Shown one piece after another: positions 25,863 through 35,185 of a stretch of 64,000 nt of DNA. The stretch is from Campylobacter sp. RM12651. Lineage in GTDB: Bacteria; Campylobacterota; Campylobacteria; Campylobacterales; Campylobacteraceae. The position numbers and the translations under genes were made by a program. Position 1 is the first letter of the stretch. The number at the start of each line of letters is the position of its first letter. The stretch spans positions 744,001 through 808,000 of the forward strand of contig NZ_CP059600.1 in the NCBI RefSeq assembly GCF_022369475.1, read 5' to 3'. Below the pieces are notes generated by a model that ran no database searches, was not told the DNA's origin, and worked only from the letters and a program-made list of their open reading frames with translations.

Positions 25863-28601
25863 ATGAATAATTATGAATTATTTTATAATGAAGCTAAGAA
25901 TATGTTTAAAGATAGGATATTTAATGACTATCTTAGATGTTTTGCTTATGGAATTGATGCGTCTTGTTATAAATATGTCCCTAAGATAGTAGTAATAGCA
26001 AGAAATGAGAGCGAAATACAAGAAATAATTAGACTAGCAAATAAATATAAAACTCCATTAAACTTTAGAGCAGCAGGAACTAGCTTAAGTGGTCAAAGCT
26101 CAACGGATAGTGTTTTAGTAGTAATTAAGTTTGCATTCAAAAAAATCGCTATAAATGATGATGCTAGTGAGATTAGTTTAGGTTGTGGTGTTGTTGGAAT
26201 TAATGCTAATTTATCATTAGCTAAATTAAGTAAAAAAATTGGCCCAGACCCTGCTACGATTAATTCAGCTTTAATTGGTGGTATTGTTGCTAATAACTCA
26301 AGTGGTATGTGCTGTGGAACTAAGGATAATTCTTATAAAACTTTAAATAGTATTAGAGTGATATTAAATGATGGAACTATCTTAGATACTAAAGATAAAG
26401 CAAATGTGGAAGAATTTAAAAGAACTCACGCTAATTTAATTAATGAAATTAGAGCTATTAAAGAAGAGATTAAAAATGATAGCGAATTATATGAATTAAT
26501 TAAACGCAAATTTAAAATCAAAAACACAACAGGCTATGCTATAAATTCTTTCATTGATTATGATGATGAAATAGATATTTTAGCTCATTTATTTGTAGGT
26601 AGCGAAGGGACTTTAGGTTTTGTTAGTGAAGCAAGACTTAAAACTATTGATGATTTACCTTATAAAGCCTGTGCTTTATTGTTTTTTAATGATATTAGTG
26701 ATGCTGCAAATACTATTAGTGAATTTGCAAAATATGATTTTATAAATTCAGCTGAAATTATGGATTATGCTAGTTTAAAAGCTGCTAGTAGTTATGATGA
26801 ATTAAAAGATTTATTAAGTGATATAAAAGACAATAATACCTGTGTATTAATTCAAACTGAAAGCGATAATGAAGAAGTTTTAAATGCAAATATAGTTAAA
26901 ATTAAAGAGCTTTCAAGCAAAACTTTTAAATCATATTATTCTAAAGAAAAAAGCGAATATGATTTATGGTGGAAGATTAGAAAAGCGCTTTTACCAATAG
27001 CAGCTAGTAAAAGACCTGTTGGAGCTACTGTTATTACTGAAGATGTGTGTTTTGAGATAAAAGATTTAGCAAATGGTATTAGTGCTATTCAAGATTTATT
27101 TAAAGAATTTAATTTTGAAGGTATTATTTTTGGTCACGCATTAGCTGGAAATATTCACTTTATCATTACTCCTAATTTAAATGACAAAACCGAATTTGAA
27201 AATTTTGCAAAATTAGTAGAAAAAATGTCAAGTGTAGTAGCTAGTTTTGGTGGAAGTATTAAAGCAGAGCATGGCACAGGAAGAATGGTTGCACCTTTTG
27301 TTGAGATTGAGTGGGGTAAAAAAGCTTATGCTATAAACTGCAAGATAAAAGATATTCTTGATAAAGATAATATATTTAATCCTGATGTAATTATTACAAA
27401 AGATAAAGATATTTATAAGAAAAATATCAAAAACCAAAGCCCTGTTGATGAAGCTTTAAATTTATGTATGGAATGTGGATTTTGCGAGAGATTTTGTCCA
27501 TCAAATGAAATCAGCCTAAGCCCTAGACAAAGAATTGCAGTGCTTAAAGAGATGAAGAGTTTAGAAGAATTAAACGACGAAGATAGCAAGAAAAAATTAA
27601 AAGATATGAAAAAGCTTTATAATTTTTATGTAGATACTACCTGTGCTGCTTGTGGGGTTTGTTCTATGGTATGTCCTTTAGGTATTAATTTTGCTGATTT
27701 TAGCTTAAAATATAGAAAAGCAAATCAAGGAGCTATTTCAAGAATTATCGGTAATTTTGCTTATAATCACCACGAAACTACTTTAGCTCTAGCAAAAACT
27801 TCTTTAAAAATTGCTAATAAATTTGATAATTACAAATTAAATAATTTACTAGCTACATTTAATTTACCACAAAGTAGAAATTACTTGCCTAGAGCAAATG
27901 ATTATAAGTATTCAACAAATACTCAAGAAGAAAATGTTATATATTTTACAAGTTGTTTAAATAAAGCATTTAAGCCTAATGCAAAAATGAGTGATAAAAG
28001 AAGCATTCAAGAAGTATTTGAAAGTCTATGTAAAAAGGCAGGAATTGGAATAATCTACGCTCCAAATGATTTATGCTGCGGAAAGGCTTATGAGAATTAT
28101 GAAAATATTCAAATTGCTAATGAAGCAAAATTAAATGAGTATTTATCTAATCAAAATTGCAGCGTTGTGATTGATCATTCTGCCTGTTCGGCTAAGGTAG
28201 TTAAAAATCATAAAGGTAAAGTTTATGATTTGAGTGAATATTTATACAAAGTAATTGCTCCAAGATTAAAAATCACAAAAGTAAATGAGCCAATAGGCTT
28301 ATATATTATGTGTGCTGCTAGAAAAATGCATATAGAAGATAGCATAATGAGTTTAGCTAAATTATGTGCTGATGAAATAGTAATTGATAATGATACATAC
28401 TGCTGTGGATTTGCTGGATATAAAGGCTTTTTAACTCCTAAGCTAAATATAAGTGCTACAAATAATTTTAAGAAATTTTACTCAAGCACTAATGTTAAAA
28501 GAGGCTTTAGTTCATCTAGCACTTGCGAAGTAGGACTTAGCGATGCTACTAATATGTCTTGGCAACATATTGCTTATTTATTAGACGAATGCAGTAATTA
28601 A
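25863..28601 (+). CDS. dld: FAD/Fe-S dehydrogenase, D-lactate dehydrogenase (Dld) type
   Basis: A 912-residue fusion. It comprises an FAD-binding PCMH domain (about 20-230; RAAGTSLSGQS, NNSSGMCCGT), the FAD-oxidase C domain (to about 520; EHGTGRM), two 4Fe-4S clusters (CMECGFCERFCP and CAACGVCSMVCP), then two cysteine-rich CCG domains (LCCGKAY, YCCGFAGYKG). This is the layout of the Campylobacter and Helicobacter D-lactate dehydrogenase (Cj1585c, HP1222), which feeds electrons to quinone at the membrane. Glycolate or another 2-hydroxy acid is possible. The frame also opens at TTG 25833, but ATG 25863 follows AAAGGAG. It diverges from the permease operon. Confidence 0.88.
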   Translation: MNNYELFYNEAKNMFKDRIFNDYLRCFAYGIDASCYKYVPKIVVIARNESEIQEIIRLANKYKTPLNFRAAGTSLSGQSSTDSVLVVIKFAFKKIAINDDASEISLGCGVVGINANLSLAKLSKKIGPDPATINSALIGGIVANNSSGMCCGTKDNSYKTLNSIRVILNDGTILDTKDKANVEEFKRTHANLINEIRAIKEEIKNDSELYELIKRKFKIKNTTGYAINSFIDYDDEIDILAHLFVGSEGTLGFVSEARLKTIDDLPYKACALLFFNDISDAANTISEFAKYDFINSAEIMDYASLKAASSYDELKDLLSDIKDNNTCVLIQTESDNEEVLNANIVKIKELSSKTFKSYYSKEKSEYDLWWKIRKALLPIAASKRPVGATVITEDVCFEIKDLANGISAIQDLFKEFNFEGIIFGHALAGNIHFIITPNLNDKTEFENFAKLVEKMSSVVASFGGSIKAEHGTGRMVAPFVEIEWGKKAYAINCKIKDILDKDNIFNPDVIITKDKDIYKKNIKNQSPVDEALNLCMECGFCERFCPSNEISLSPRQRIAVLKEMKSLEELNDEDSKKKLKDMKKLYNFYVDTTCAACGVCSMVCPLGINFADFSLKYRKANQGAISRIIGNFAYNHHETTLALAKTSLKIANKFDNYKLNNLLATFNLPQSRNYLPRANDYKYSTNTQEENVIYFTSCLNKAFKPNAKMSDKRSIQEVFESLCKKAGIGIIYAPNDLCCGKAYENYENIQIANEAKLNEYLSNQNCSVVIDHSACSAKVVKNHKGKVYDLSEYLYKVIAPRLKITKVNEPIGLYIMCAARKMHIEDSIMSLAKLCADEIVIDNDTYCCGFAGYKGFLTPKLNISATNNFKKFYSSTNVKRGFSSSSTCEVGLSDATNMSWQHIAYLLDECSN

Positions 28602-28607
28602 TCATTG

Positions 28608-28639
28608 AAAGAATTTGAAAATTAATTTTCAAATTCTTT
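28608..28639. repeat. 32-base perfect palindrome, copy 1
   Basis: Two 16-base arms (AAAGAATTTGAAAATT and its exact complement) meet without a loop, seven bases after the dld stop. An identical 32-base sequence occurs at 32583-32614, and 20 bases of it at 237-256. All three follow gene ends. This looks like a dispersed family of terminator-like palindromes. Confidence 0.8.
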
Positions 28640-28687
28640 AAGCTTGTGTTACTAAAAGTAATACAAGCTTTAATATTTTTCTTTTTT
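28640..28687 (+). terminator. Rho-independent terminator of dld
   Basis: A 13-bp stem with one G-T pair (arms 28640-28652 and 28658-28670, AAGCTTGTGTTAC / GTAATACAAGCTT) has a TAAAA loop, followed by a T-rich run to about 28687. It is the best-formed terminator in the window and is placed directly after the palindrome. Confidence 0.85.
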
Positions 28688-28745
28688 TCTATCTTTTTAT
28701 CAATATATCTAGTATCCTAAAAACATAAGTTAATAAAGGAGTAAA

Positions 28746-30116
28746 ATGAAAACTTATGTTTCTAAATTAGTATTAAAAGATACTATAGGTATTGGTGTTT
28801 TAGTTGTTAAAGAAGAGCTCTTTAGTAGAGTAGAATTATTTTTAGAAAAAGATTATCAAAAGAGCATAAAAGAATTAGCAAATATTTATGGTTTTAGTGA
28901 AGACGCAATTGATTTAAGAGATAAGATTATTTTTCCATCGGCTATTGATTCTCAAGTGCATTCTCGTTCTCAAGCAAATAATGAAGATTTTGAACTAGCA
29001 AGCAAACAAGCAAGTGCAGGTGGTGTTAGTGTAATGGTAGAAATGCCTTATGATGCAGGATTACTTATATCAAACGCAAATAATTTTAATAAAAAATTAA
29101 AAGATGGCTTAGAAAATTCTTATGTTGATTTTGCTCTTTATGCAACCATAAATCCAGAAGATGGTATAAAAAATATTGAAGAATTAATAAAATTAGGTGC
29201 TTGTGGCTTTAAATTATCTTTATTTGGAACAGACCCTGTTAGATTTCCTAGAATACCACCATATTTAATGTATGAAGTTATGCTTGAATGTGCAAAATAT
29301 GATGTAATGGTAGGAGTGCATAATGAAGACCATGAAAGTGTTATTTATCTAACTGAAAAAATAAAACAAGAAAGAACAGACTATAAAGCACATAATTTAT
29401 CTCGCCCTGAGTGGGTTGAAAATATAGCTGTAAATACTATATATGAATTAGGAGCTAGTGCAAGAGCAAAAGCTCATGTTGTTCATGCTTCTAATAAAAG
29501 AGCTTTAGAAATTGCTAATAATTATAAAAAAGATGGCTACAAAGCTAGTGTTGAATGCTGTTTGCATTATTTAATTTGCTCTGAAGAAGATGAGGTTAGA
29601 AGATTAAATGGTATTGCTAAAATCAACCCACCAATAAGAGATTTAGCCAACAAAGAAGCTATATGGGAATGTTTAAAAAATGGCTTAGTTGATGTAGTTT
29701 CAACAGACCATGTAAGATGGAGTAAAGATAGAAAGAGCAATGAGAATATATTTTTAAATTCTAGTGGAGCTGCCGGTCTTGAAGTGTTATTACCTTTATT
29801 TTTAAGTGAATGTAAAAAAAGAAATGTAGATTTAAGTTTAGCTTCTAAATTACTATCAACTAATCCAGCGAAATTGTTTAAATTGCCAAATAAAGGAGAA
29901 TTAAAAGCTGGAAATGATGCTGATTTTGTTATTTTAAGTGAAGATACTTATAAGTATTATGCAAAAGATGGTTTTAGTAATCTTGATTATAGTTTGTATG
30001 AAGGCTATGAAATGCTTTATAAAATAAATGAACACTATGTTAGGGGTAATAAAGTATTTGATGGTAAAAATGTATATAAATTTAATGCAAAATTTATAAA
30101 TCCTAACGAGAATTGA
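28746..30116 (+). CDS. Cyclic amidohydrolase (allantoinase/hydantoinase/dihydropyrimidinase-like)
   Basis: A 456-residue member of the cyclic amidase group. It has the N-terminal metal motif region PSAIDSQVHSRSQ, the lysine that is normally carboxylated in GACGFKLSLFG, later metal histidines in VGVHNEDHE and HVVHASNKRA, and the Asp in VVSTDHVRW. The first His of the usual H-x-H is Gln (Q-V-H), as in some dihydroorotase-group proteins. It opens a five- or six-membered cyclic amide. The next gene encodes a carbamoyl-acid hydrolase, so the substrate is probably a hydantoin, dihydropyrimidine or allantoin. AAAGGAG precedes the start. Confidence 0.87.
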   Translation: MKTYVSKLVLKDTIGIGVLVVKEELFSRVELFLEKDYQKSIKELANIYGFSEDAIDLRDKIIFPSAIDSQVHSRSQANNEDFELASKQASAGGVSVMVEMPYDAGLLISNANNFNKKLKDGLENSYVDFALYATINPEDGIKNIEELIKLGACGFKLSLFGTDPVRFPRIPPYLMYEVMLECAKYDVMVGVHNEDHESVIYLTEKIKQERTDYKAHNLSRPEWVENIAVNTIYELGASARAKAHVVHASNKRALEIANNYKKDGYKASVECCLHYLICSEEDEVRRLNGIAKINPPIRDLANKEAIWECLKNGLVDVVSTDHVRWSKDRKSNENIFLNSSGAAGLEVLLPLFLSECKKRNVDLSLASKLLSTNPAKLFKLPNKGELKAGNDADFVILSEDTYKYYAKDGFSNLDYSLYEGYEMLYKINEHYVRGNKVFDGKNVYKFNAKFINPNEN

Positions 30117-30117
30117 T

Positions 30118-31323
30118 ATGAAAATACTTGCAGATGATATTAAATTTCATATAAATAATTTAGCAAAAATTACAGAAACAAATCGTCCTTTTACTAGATT
30201 GGTATTTACTAATACTTATGAAGAAGGTAGAAAATATATTAAAAATCATTTTTTAAATTTAGGACTTAATGTTATATATGATGATTTTGCCAATATGTTA
30301 GCTATTAAAAAGGGCAAAAGTAATGAATGTATTATAATAGGTTCTCATAGCGATACCGTTGCTAGTGGTGGTAGATTTGATGGAGTTTTAGGTGTTGTAT
30401 CTGCTATGGTAATTGCTACAGCTTTAAAAGATATACAATTAGATAAAACTTTAATTTTTTGTGATTATTTAGGAGAAGAGCCTAATTATTTTGGTTTATC
30501 TTGCGTAGGTTCTAGGGGAATGTCTGGTAATTTGAGTAAAGAACAACTTGATATTAAAGTTAATGATACTAAATTATCAGATATGATAATCAAATCAGGT
30601 GGTAATAAATCATTTAGAACTTTTAACGAATTAGGAATAGGTAAGCTTATTGAAAGTTATGAATTGCATATTGAACAAGGAAATATGTTAGAGAGTTTAA
30701 ATACTAAGATTGGTATTGTAAATAAAATTGTAGGTATTTCAAGATTTAATGTGGAATTTAAAGGTTTAAGCAATCACGCAGGAACAACAGCTATGCATTT
30801 AAGAAAAGATGCTTTATTAAATTCTTCAAAATTTATTGTATGGTTAAATGATAAAGCTATTGAGTATTCTAAACAAGCTTATACGGTAGCAACCGTTGGG
30901 GCGTGTAGTGTAATGCCTAATGCTGCTAATGTTATTTCTAATAGTGTAAAAATAAGTATAGATTTAAGAAGTGAAGATGATTTAATAAGAATAAATTTTA
31001 TTAAAGAGATTGAAGAAAAGTTAAAAGATTTAGACGCTAATTATAAATTAGTATCAGATTCTAATGCTACTCCTGCTGATGATTTAATTATTAAGAATTT
31101 AAAACAAACAGCAGATGAGCTACAAGTAAGTAACATTATTATGCCAAGTGGGGCAGGGCATGATAGTGCTTTTATGGCTAAGATAGCTTCTATGGGTATG
31201 ATTTTTATACCTAGCAAAAATGGTTTATCTCATCATCCTGATGAAGAAAGCTCATTTGAAGATGCAGCTATTGGCACTCAAATTATTTTAAATAACATAT
31301 TAAGGAGTGGTTATGAAAAATAG
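30118..31323 (+). CDS. M20 Zn-dependent carbamoyl-amino acid hydrolase (HyuC/AllC-like)
   Basis: A 401-residue metallo-amidohydrolase of the allantoate amidohydrolase/N-carbamoyl-L-amino acid hydrolase/beta-ureidopropionase group. Key blocks are IGSHSDTVASGGRFDGVLG (metal His and Asp, substrate loop), YLGEEPNYFG (catalytic Glu), ELHIEQG (metal ligand) and MPSGAGHDSAFMA. It releases ammonia and CO2 from the ureido acid made by the upstream cyclic amidase. It lies one base after that gene and overlaps the transporter gene, so the three are one operon. Confidence 0.88.
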   Translation: MKILADDIKFHINNLAKITETNRPFTRLVFTNTYEEGRKYIKNHFLNLGLNVIYDDFANMLAIKKGKSNECIIIGSHSDTVASGGRFDGVLGVVSAMVIATALKDIQLDKTLIFCDYLGEEPNYFGLSCVGSRGMSGNLSKEQLDIKVNDTKLSDMIIKSGGNKSFRTFNELGIGKLIESYELHIEQGNMLESLNTKIGIVNKIVGISRFNVEFKGLSNHAGTTAMHLRKDALLNSSKFIVWLNDKAIEYSKQAYTVATVGACSVMPNAANVISNSVKISIDLRSEDDLIRINFIKEIEEKLKDLDANYKLVSDSNATPADDLIIKNLKQTADELQVSNIIMPSGAGHDSAFMAKIASMGMIFIPSKNGLSHHPDEESSFEDAAIGTQIILNNILRSGYEK

Positions 31324-32578
31324 AACAAGAACCGTTATAGCAGCTTCTATGGGTAATGCTTTAGAATGGTATGATTTTTCTTTATTTGCATTTTTTGCAG
31401 TATATATTAGTGCTAATTTTTTTCCAAAAGAAGCAGACCCAATTACTAATATGATTAATACTTTTTTATTATTTGGGGTTGGTTTTATAGCAAGACCTAT
31501 TGGTGCTATATTATGTGGTTATATAGGTGATAAATATGGTAGGAAAAAGTCTTTATTGCTAACTATTTCAACAATGGCTATAGGAATAATTATTATAGTA
31601 TTAACTCCAAAATTTCAAGATATAGGATATTTAGCTCCTATTATGCTTTTAGTAGCAAGATTATTTCAAGGATTTAGTGCAGGTGGAGAAATCGGTGGAG
31701 CAACTAGTTATTTATTAGAAAATGCTGATAAAAAGCAAAGATTATTATATACTTCATTTTTGCAATCAACCATTGGAATTGCTAATATATTATCTGCATT
31801 AGCTGGAGTTATTATTACTACTATATTTACTACTCAAGATATTTATGATGGTGCTTGGAAATATGCTTTTGCTTTCGGGCTTTTGATTATTCCTGTTGGT
31901 GTATATATTCGTAATAAATCTAATGAAAGTGCAGTTTTTATTGAGCAACAAAAAGAGAACAAAAACAAAGCACCTTTAAAAGATTTATTAAAAGATTATA
32001 AAGGTAGAATTTTTACAGGTATGCTCTTTAGCACATTATGGACTGCTGGAGTTTATAGTTTAATTATTTTTATGCCTACTTTTTATCATAAATTCTTAGG
32101 CTATGATATGCAATTAGGCTATACTGCTAGTTTTTTAGGAAATATATTTTTGACATTAGGGTGTTTTTTTGCAGTGTTTATAGCACATAAAATTGGTCTT
32201 ATAAAATCTCTTATGATTTCTATTGGGCTTTTATCTTTTATGCCATTTTTGGCTTTATATGTTTTATTAGGTAGTAGCAATGCTTTTTTATTATTTGCTA
32301 TTCATATAATTTTATGTTTATTAATTAGCTTTTTTGTTGGATTAGCACCTGCTATTATGAGTTTATTATTTCCTGCTCATGTAAGAAGTAGTGGTTTGAG
32401 TATTTCTTATAATTTAGTTGCAATATTTTTTGCAGGATTTACTCCGGCAATTATTACATATTTAGCAAAATTTAGCTTATTTGCTCCTGCTGCTTGGACT
32501 TTATTGTCTTGTATTTTAGCGTTTTGGGGAGTTGTAAGAATGAAAAAATTAGGTCTTGATAATTGGCAAGAGTTTTAA
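31313..32578 (+). CDS. MHS-family MFS transporter
   Basis: A 421-residue, 12-helix transporter of the metabolite:H+ symporter family. Evidence is the N-terminal signature GNALEWYDFSLFAFFAVYISANFFP, the GYIGDKYGRKKSLL loop and RLFQGFSAGGEIGGATSYLLE. Relatives carry citrate, dicarboxylates, betaine and aromatic acids. The operon suggests the cyclic or ureido substrate of the two enzymes. GTG 31307 is possible, but ATG 31313 has AAGGAG at 31302-31307 and gives the usual start; the gene then overlaps the hydrolase by 11 bases. Confidence 0.88.
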   Translation: MKNRTRTVIAASMGNALEWYDFSLFAFFAVYISANFFPKEADPITNMINTFLLFGVGFIARPIGAILCGYIGDKYGRKKSLLLTISTMAIGIIIIVLTPKFQDIGYLAPIMLLVARLFQGFSAGGEIGGATSYLLENADKKQRLLYTSFLQSTIGIANILSALAGVIITTIFTTQDIYDGAWKYAFAFGLLIIPVGVYIRNKSNESAVFIEQQKENKNKAPLKDLLKDYKGRIFTGMLFSTLWTAGVYSLIIFMPTFYHKFLGYDMQLGYTASFLGNIFLTLGCFFAVFIAHKIGLIKSLMISIGLLSFMPFLALYVLLGSSNAFLLFAIHIILCLLISFFVGLAPAIMSLLFPAHVRSSGLSISYNLVAIFFAGFTPAIITYLAKFSLFAPAAWTLLSCILAFWGVVRMKKLGLDNWQEF

Positions 32579-32582
32579 TTAA

Positions 32583-32614
32583 AAAGAATTTGAAAATTAA
32601 TTTTCAAATTCTTT
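32583..32614. repeat. 32-base perfect palindrome, copy 2
   Basis: Identical to 28608-28639 in all 32 bases and again located a few bases after a stop codon. Here it lies between the convergent MHS transporter gene and citF (stop 32622), so it can act as a two-way terminator. Confidence 0.8.
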
Positions 32615-32621
32615 AATTGTT

Positions 32622-34130
32622 TTAGACTTGTCTTATTACATCAATTACACTGCCATCACGATATTCAACGACGGCTACTATTCTTTTATTTGATTTTTCA
32701 TACTCACAAACTCCGCAAATATCATTTGCAATACTAGCTAAGTCTTTTATATCAAGTATTTTTAGCCTTGAGTTTTTTAAGGTTTTTGCCAAAGTTTTAT
32801 CATTTAGCGCAATTCCGTATTCGCAAACAAGTGCATTAATGCTTTCTCCTGGAGTTGTAATTGAGTTTATTTTTTCTTTAACGATAGCTTTTCTAGTCCT
32901 AATTAAATTAGTAGTAATTATTGCTAGTTTTGCTCCTGCAGCAGCGTCGCTATGCCCACCACTTCCGCCCATAATATATCCATTTGAACTAGTCATTACA
33001 TTGGTATTAAAATTAGTATCAACTTCAGTTGCTCCTAAAACAACGCAATCAAGTCTATTTACTATAGGAGAGCTTGTGTGAATGTTTGCATACAAACTTG
33101 AGCTAACTTCGTAATGATTAGGATTAGTTTGCAATGATTTTAAAGCTTCTAAATCAAATCCTTGAACATCAAAAATATTATTAAAATACCCTTCATTATA
33201 TAAACTAACTAAATATGCAGTTATTCCGCCCATAATAAATGAGCCTTTGATATTTTTTTCTTTCATAATTTCTTTTACATAATGAGCACTTGCAAGGCTT
33301 ATCCCACCAGCTCCTGTTTGAAATGAAAAACCATCTTTTAAAAGCCCACTTTCATCTATTAAATTAGCCGTTGTTTTAGCAATTTTTAGCTGAATTGGGT
33401 CTTTTGTAATATCAGTTGTGCCTGATTTAATACCATTTGGATCACCTATCTCATCAACCATTAAAATATAATCAATCTTATCTTGAGTAATACTAGGATT
33501 GCTTAATGGATAAGGATAAATTGTATCACTTACTGCAACGCTAACTTTAGCACAGTCTGCATCAGGCATAGCATAACCGATTGAGCCAAAGGCATTTTTA
33601 CCCATTGTTCCATTGATATTCCCTGCATTATCGGTTGCACTTGCTGCAATAAATGCTACATCAATTTCTAAATCCCCCGCATAAATTGCTCTAGCACGAC
33701 CGCCGTGGGTTCTAAAAATAGCTACTTTTTTAAATTCTCCACGAGAAATAGCATTTGCGACTTTTCCTGTGCAATAGTTTGTATCTATTTGAGTTATTAT
33801 TCCTTTTTTTGCATATTCTACTAAAAAATCATGAGTTGGAAAAATTGCACTAATTGCTAGTTTTAAATCATTTATGCCTAGCTCTTCACAAGCTTGTAAG
33901 ATAATTCCTACTACTTTATCTCCATTTCTTAGATGATGATGAAATGATATTGTATCTCCACTTTTTAAGCCTGTTTTTTTGATTAATTCTTTTACATTTG
34001 TATAGACTTTATTATCAGTTGGGTTTGATAGTTTTATATGCTTTTTAAGTGATTTTTCTTTAGGTTTTAGGCTAAATGCTCCGTTAAAAGCAATTACTTC
34101 TCCATAATCTTTAATATAATCAATATTCAT
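32622..34130 (-). CDS. citF: Citrate lyase alpha subunit (citrate:acetyl-ACP transferase)
   Basis: A 502-residue CitF that exchanges the acetyl group on the acyl carrier protein for citrate. Typical stretches include FHHHLRNGDKVV, IFRTHGGRARAIYAGDLEID, ATDNAGNINGTMGKNAFG and GGSGGHSDAAAGAKL. Full length for the family. It is the last gene of the minus-strand run citS-citD-citE-citF and overlaps citE by four bases. Confidence 0.96.
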   Translation of the reverse strand: MNIDYIKDYGEVIAFNGAFSLKPKEKSLKKHIKLSNPTDNKVYTNVKELIKKTGLKSGDTISFHHHLRNGDKVVGIILQACEELGINDLKLAISAIFPTHDFLVEYAKKGIITQIDTNYCTGKVANAISRGEFKKVAIFRTHGGRARAIYAGDLEIDVAFIAASATDNAGNINGTMGKNAFGSIGYAMPDADCAKVSVAVSDTIYPYPLSNPSITQDKIDYILMVDEIGDPNGIKSGTTDITKDPIQLKIAKTTANLIDESGLLKDGFSFQTGAGGISLASAHYVKEIMKEKNIKGSFIMGGITAYLVSLYNEGYFNNIFDVQGFDLEALKSLQTNPNHYEVSSSLYANIHTSSPIVNRLDCVVLGATEVDTNFNTNVMTSSNGYIMGGSGGHSDAAAGAKLAIITTNLIRTRKAIVKEKINSITTPGESINALVCEYGIALNDKTLAKTLKNSRLKILDIKDLASIANDICGVCEYEKSNKRIVAVVEYRDGSVIDVIRQV

Positions 34131-34942
34131 AGAATTTCCTTTAAAATCTTTTTAGCACGACTAACAATAGGTGCATCAATCATTTTGCCGTTTAGTGAAA
34201 TTACTCCACTTTTTTTAAGTTCGGCTTCTTTTATAGCGTTTAGGACTTGATTAGCCCAGATTATTTCTTTTTCACTAGGTTTAAAGCAATTATGAATAAT
34301 ATCAATATGCCTTGGGCTAATTACTAATTTGCCATCAAATCCTAGATTTTTAATATAAGTTGTATCGGCTATTAATCCATTTTCATCATTTATATTTGTA
34401 TATGGAGTATCTATTGCATCTATTTTTGCAGCCTTACATACATTTAATAAATAATTTCTAGCAAAATCAATCTCAACTCCACTCTCACTTCTTCTTGCAC
34501 CAATTTCGCTCGTATAATCTTCTGCACCAAAGCAAATAGCACTAACGCCATTTAAAAATGCTAATTCTTTAGCATTTAATAAGCCAAGTGGAGTTTCTAT
34601 TAAAAGTAAAATTTCAATTTTTGGATTTAAATTCTTAGTGTATTTGATAAGTTCTTTAATCTCTTCTATATTTTCAGCTTTTGGGATTAATATGCTATTA
34701 ATTTTAGTTTTTGATAGTGCTAAAATATCGTTTTTTGCATACTCTAAATTAATCCTAACTATTTTTTCACATTCATAATTTAGCATAGTTAAGGCATTGC
34801 AAACTAGATTTAAGGCACTATCTTTTTGCATAGGACTTACTGCATCTTCTAAGTCAAATATAATAGCATCAGCTCCAAATAATCCTGCGTTTTGAATATT
34901 TCCTGCATTATTTCCTGGTATAAATAGCAATGTTCTTCTCAT
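34127..34942 (-). CDS. citE: Citrate lyase beta subunit (citryl-ACP lyase)
   Basis: A CitE/HpcH-type TIM barrel of 271 residues from the chosen start MRRTLLFIPGNNAGN. It includes DAIIFDLEDAVSP (Mg-binding acidic residues), the ILLLIETPLGLLNA block and ICFGAEDYTSEIGARRS. It cleaves citryl-ACP to oxaloacetate and acetyl-ACP. The frame is open to 34987, but the ATG at 34942 overlaps the citD stop as ATGA and gives the canonical N-terminus. Confidence 0.96.
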   Translation of the reverse strand: MRRTLLFIPGNNAGNIQNAGLFGADAIIFDLEDAVSPMQKDSALNLVCNALTMLNYECEKIVRINLEYAKNDILALSKTKINSILIPKAENIEEIKELIKYTKNLNPKIEILLLIETPLGLLNAKELAFLNGVSAICFGAEDYTSEIGARRSESGVEIDFARNYLLNVCKAAKIDAIDTPYTNINDENGLIADTTYIKNLGFDGKLVISPRHIDIIHNCFKPSEKEIIWANQVLNAIKEAELKKSGVISLNGKMIDAPIVSRAKKILKEIL

Positions 34943-35184
34943 TTTTCTAACCTTTCTAATGCTGTTTTTAGCCTTGCTAAGATACAAAAATCTAAAGCAC
35001 CTTTATCATTTATCTCTATTAAAACATTTGTATTTTTGTGTTCTTTACAATAATTTTGAATTAAGTTCTTAATATGTTTTGCATAAGGATTTTCTTCTTC
35101 ATTTATAAATACGATTTGAAATTCCTTATGTTTTTGAATATTAATTAAACAATCATTTGATTCAATAGTTCCAACGCTAATCAT
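34939..35184 (-). CDS. citD: Citrate lyase acyl carrier protein (gamma subunit)
   Basis: An 81-residue CitD from the ATG at 35184, chosen because GGAG lies upstream and the result starts MISVGTIESNDCLI. The serine in GTIESND is the expected attachment point for the phosphoribosyl-dephospho-CoA arm made by CitG and attached by CitX. The C-terminal NDKGALDFCILARLKTALERL is also typical. A longer frame runs to 35205. It lies one base after the citS stop. Confidence 0.94.
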   Translation of the reverse strand: MISVGTIESNDCLINIQKHKEFQIVFINEEENPYAKHIKNLIQNYCKEHKNTNVLIEINDKGALDFCILARLKTALERLEK

Positions 35185-35185
35185 C

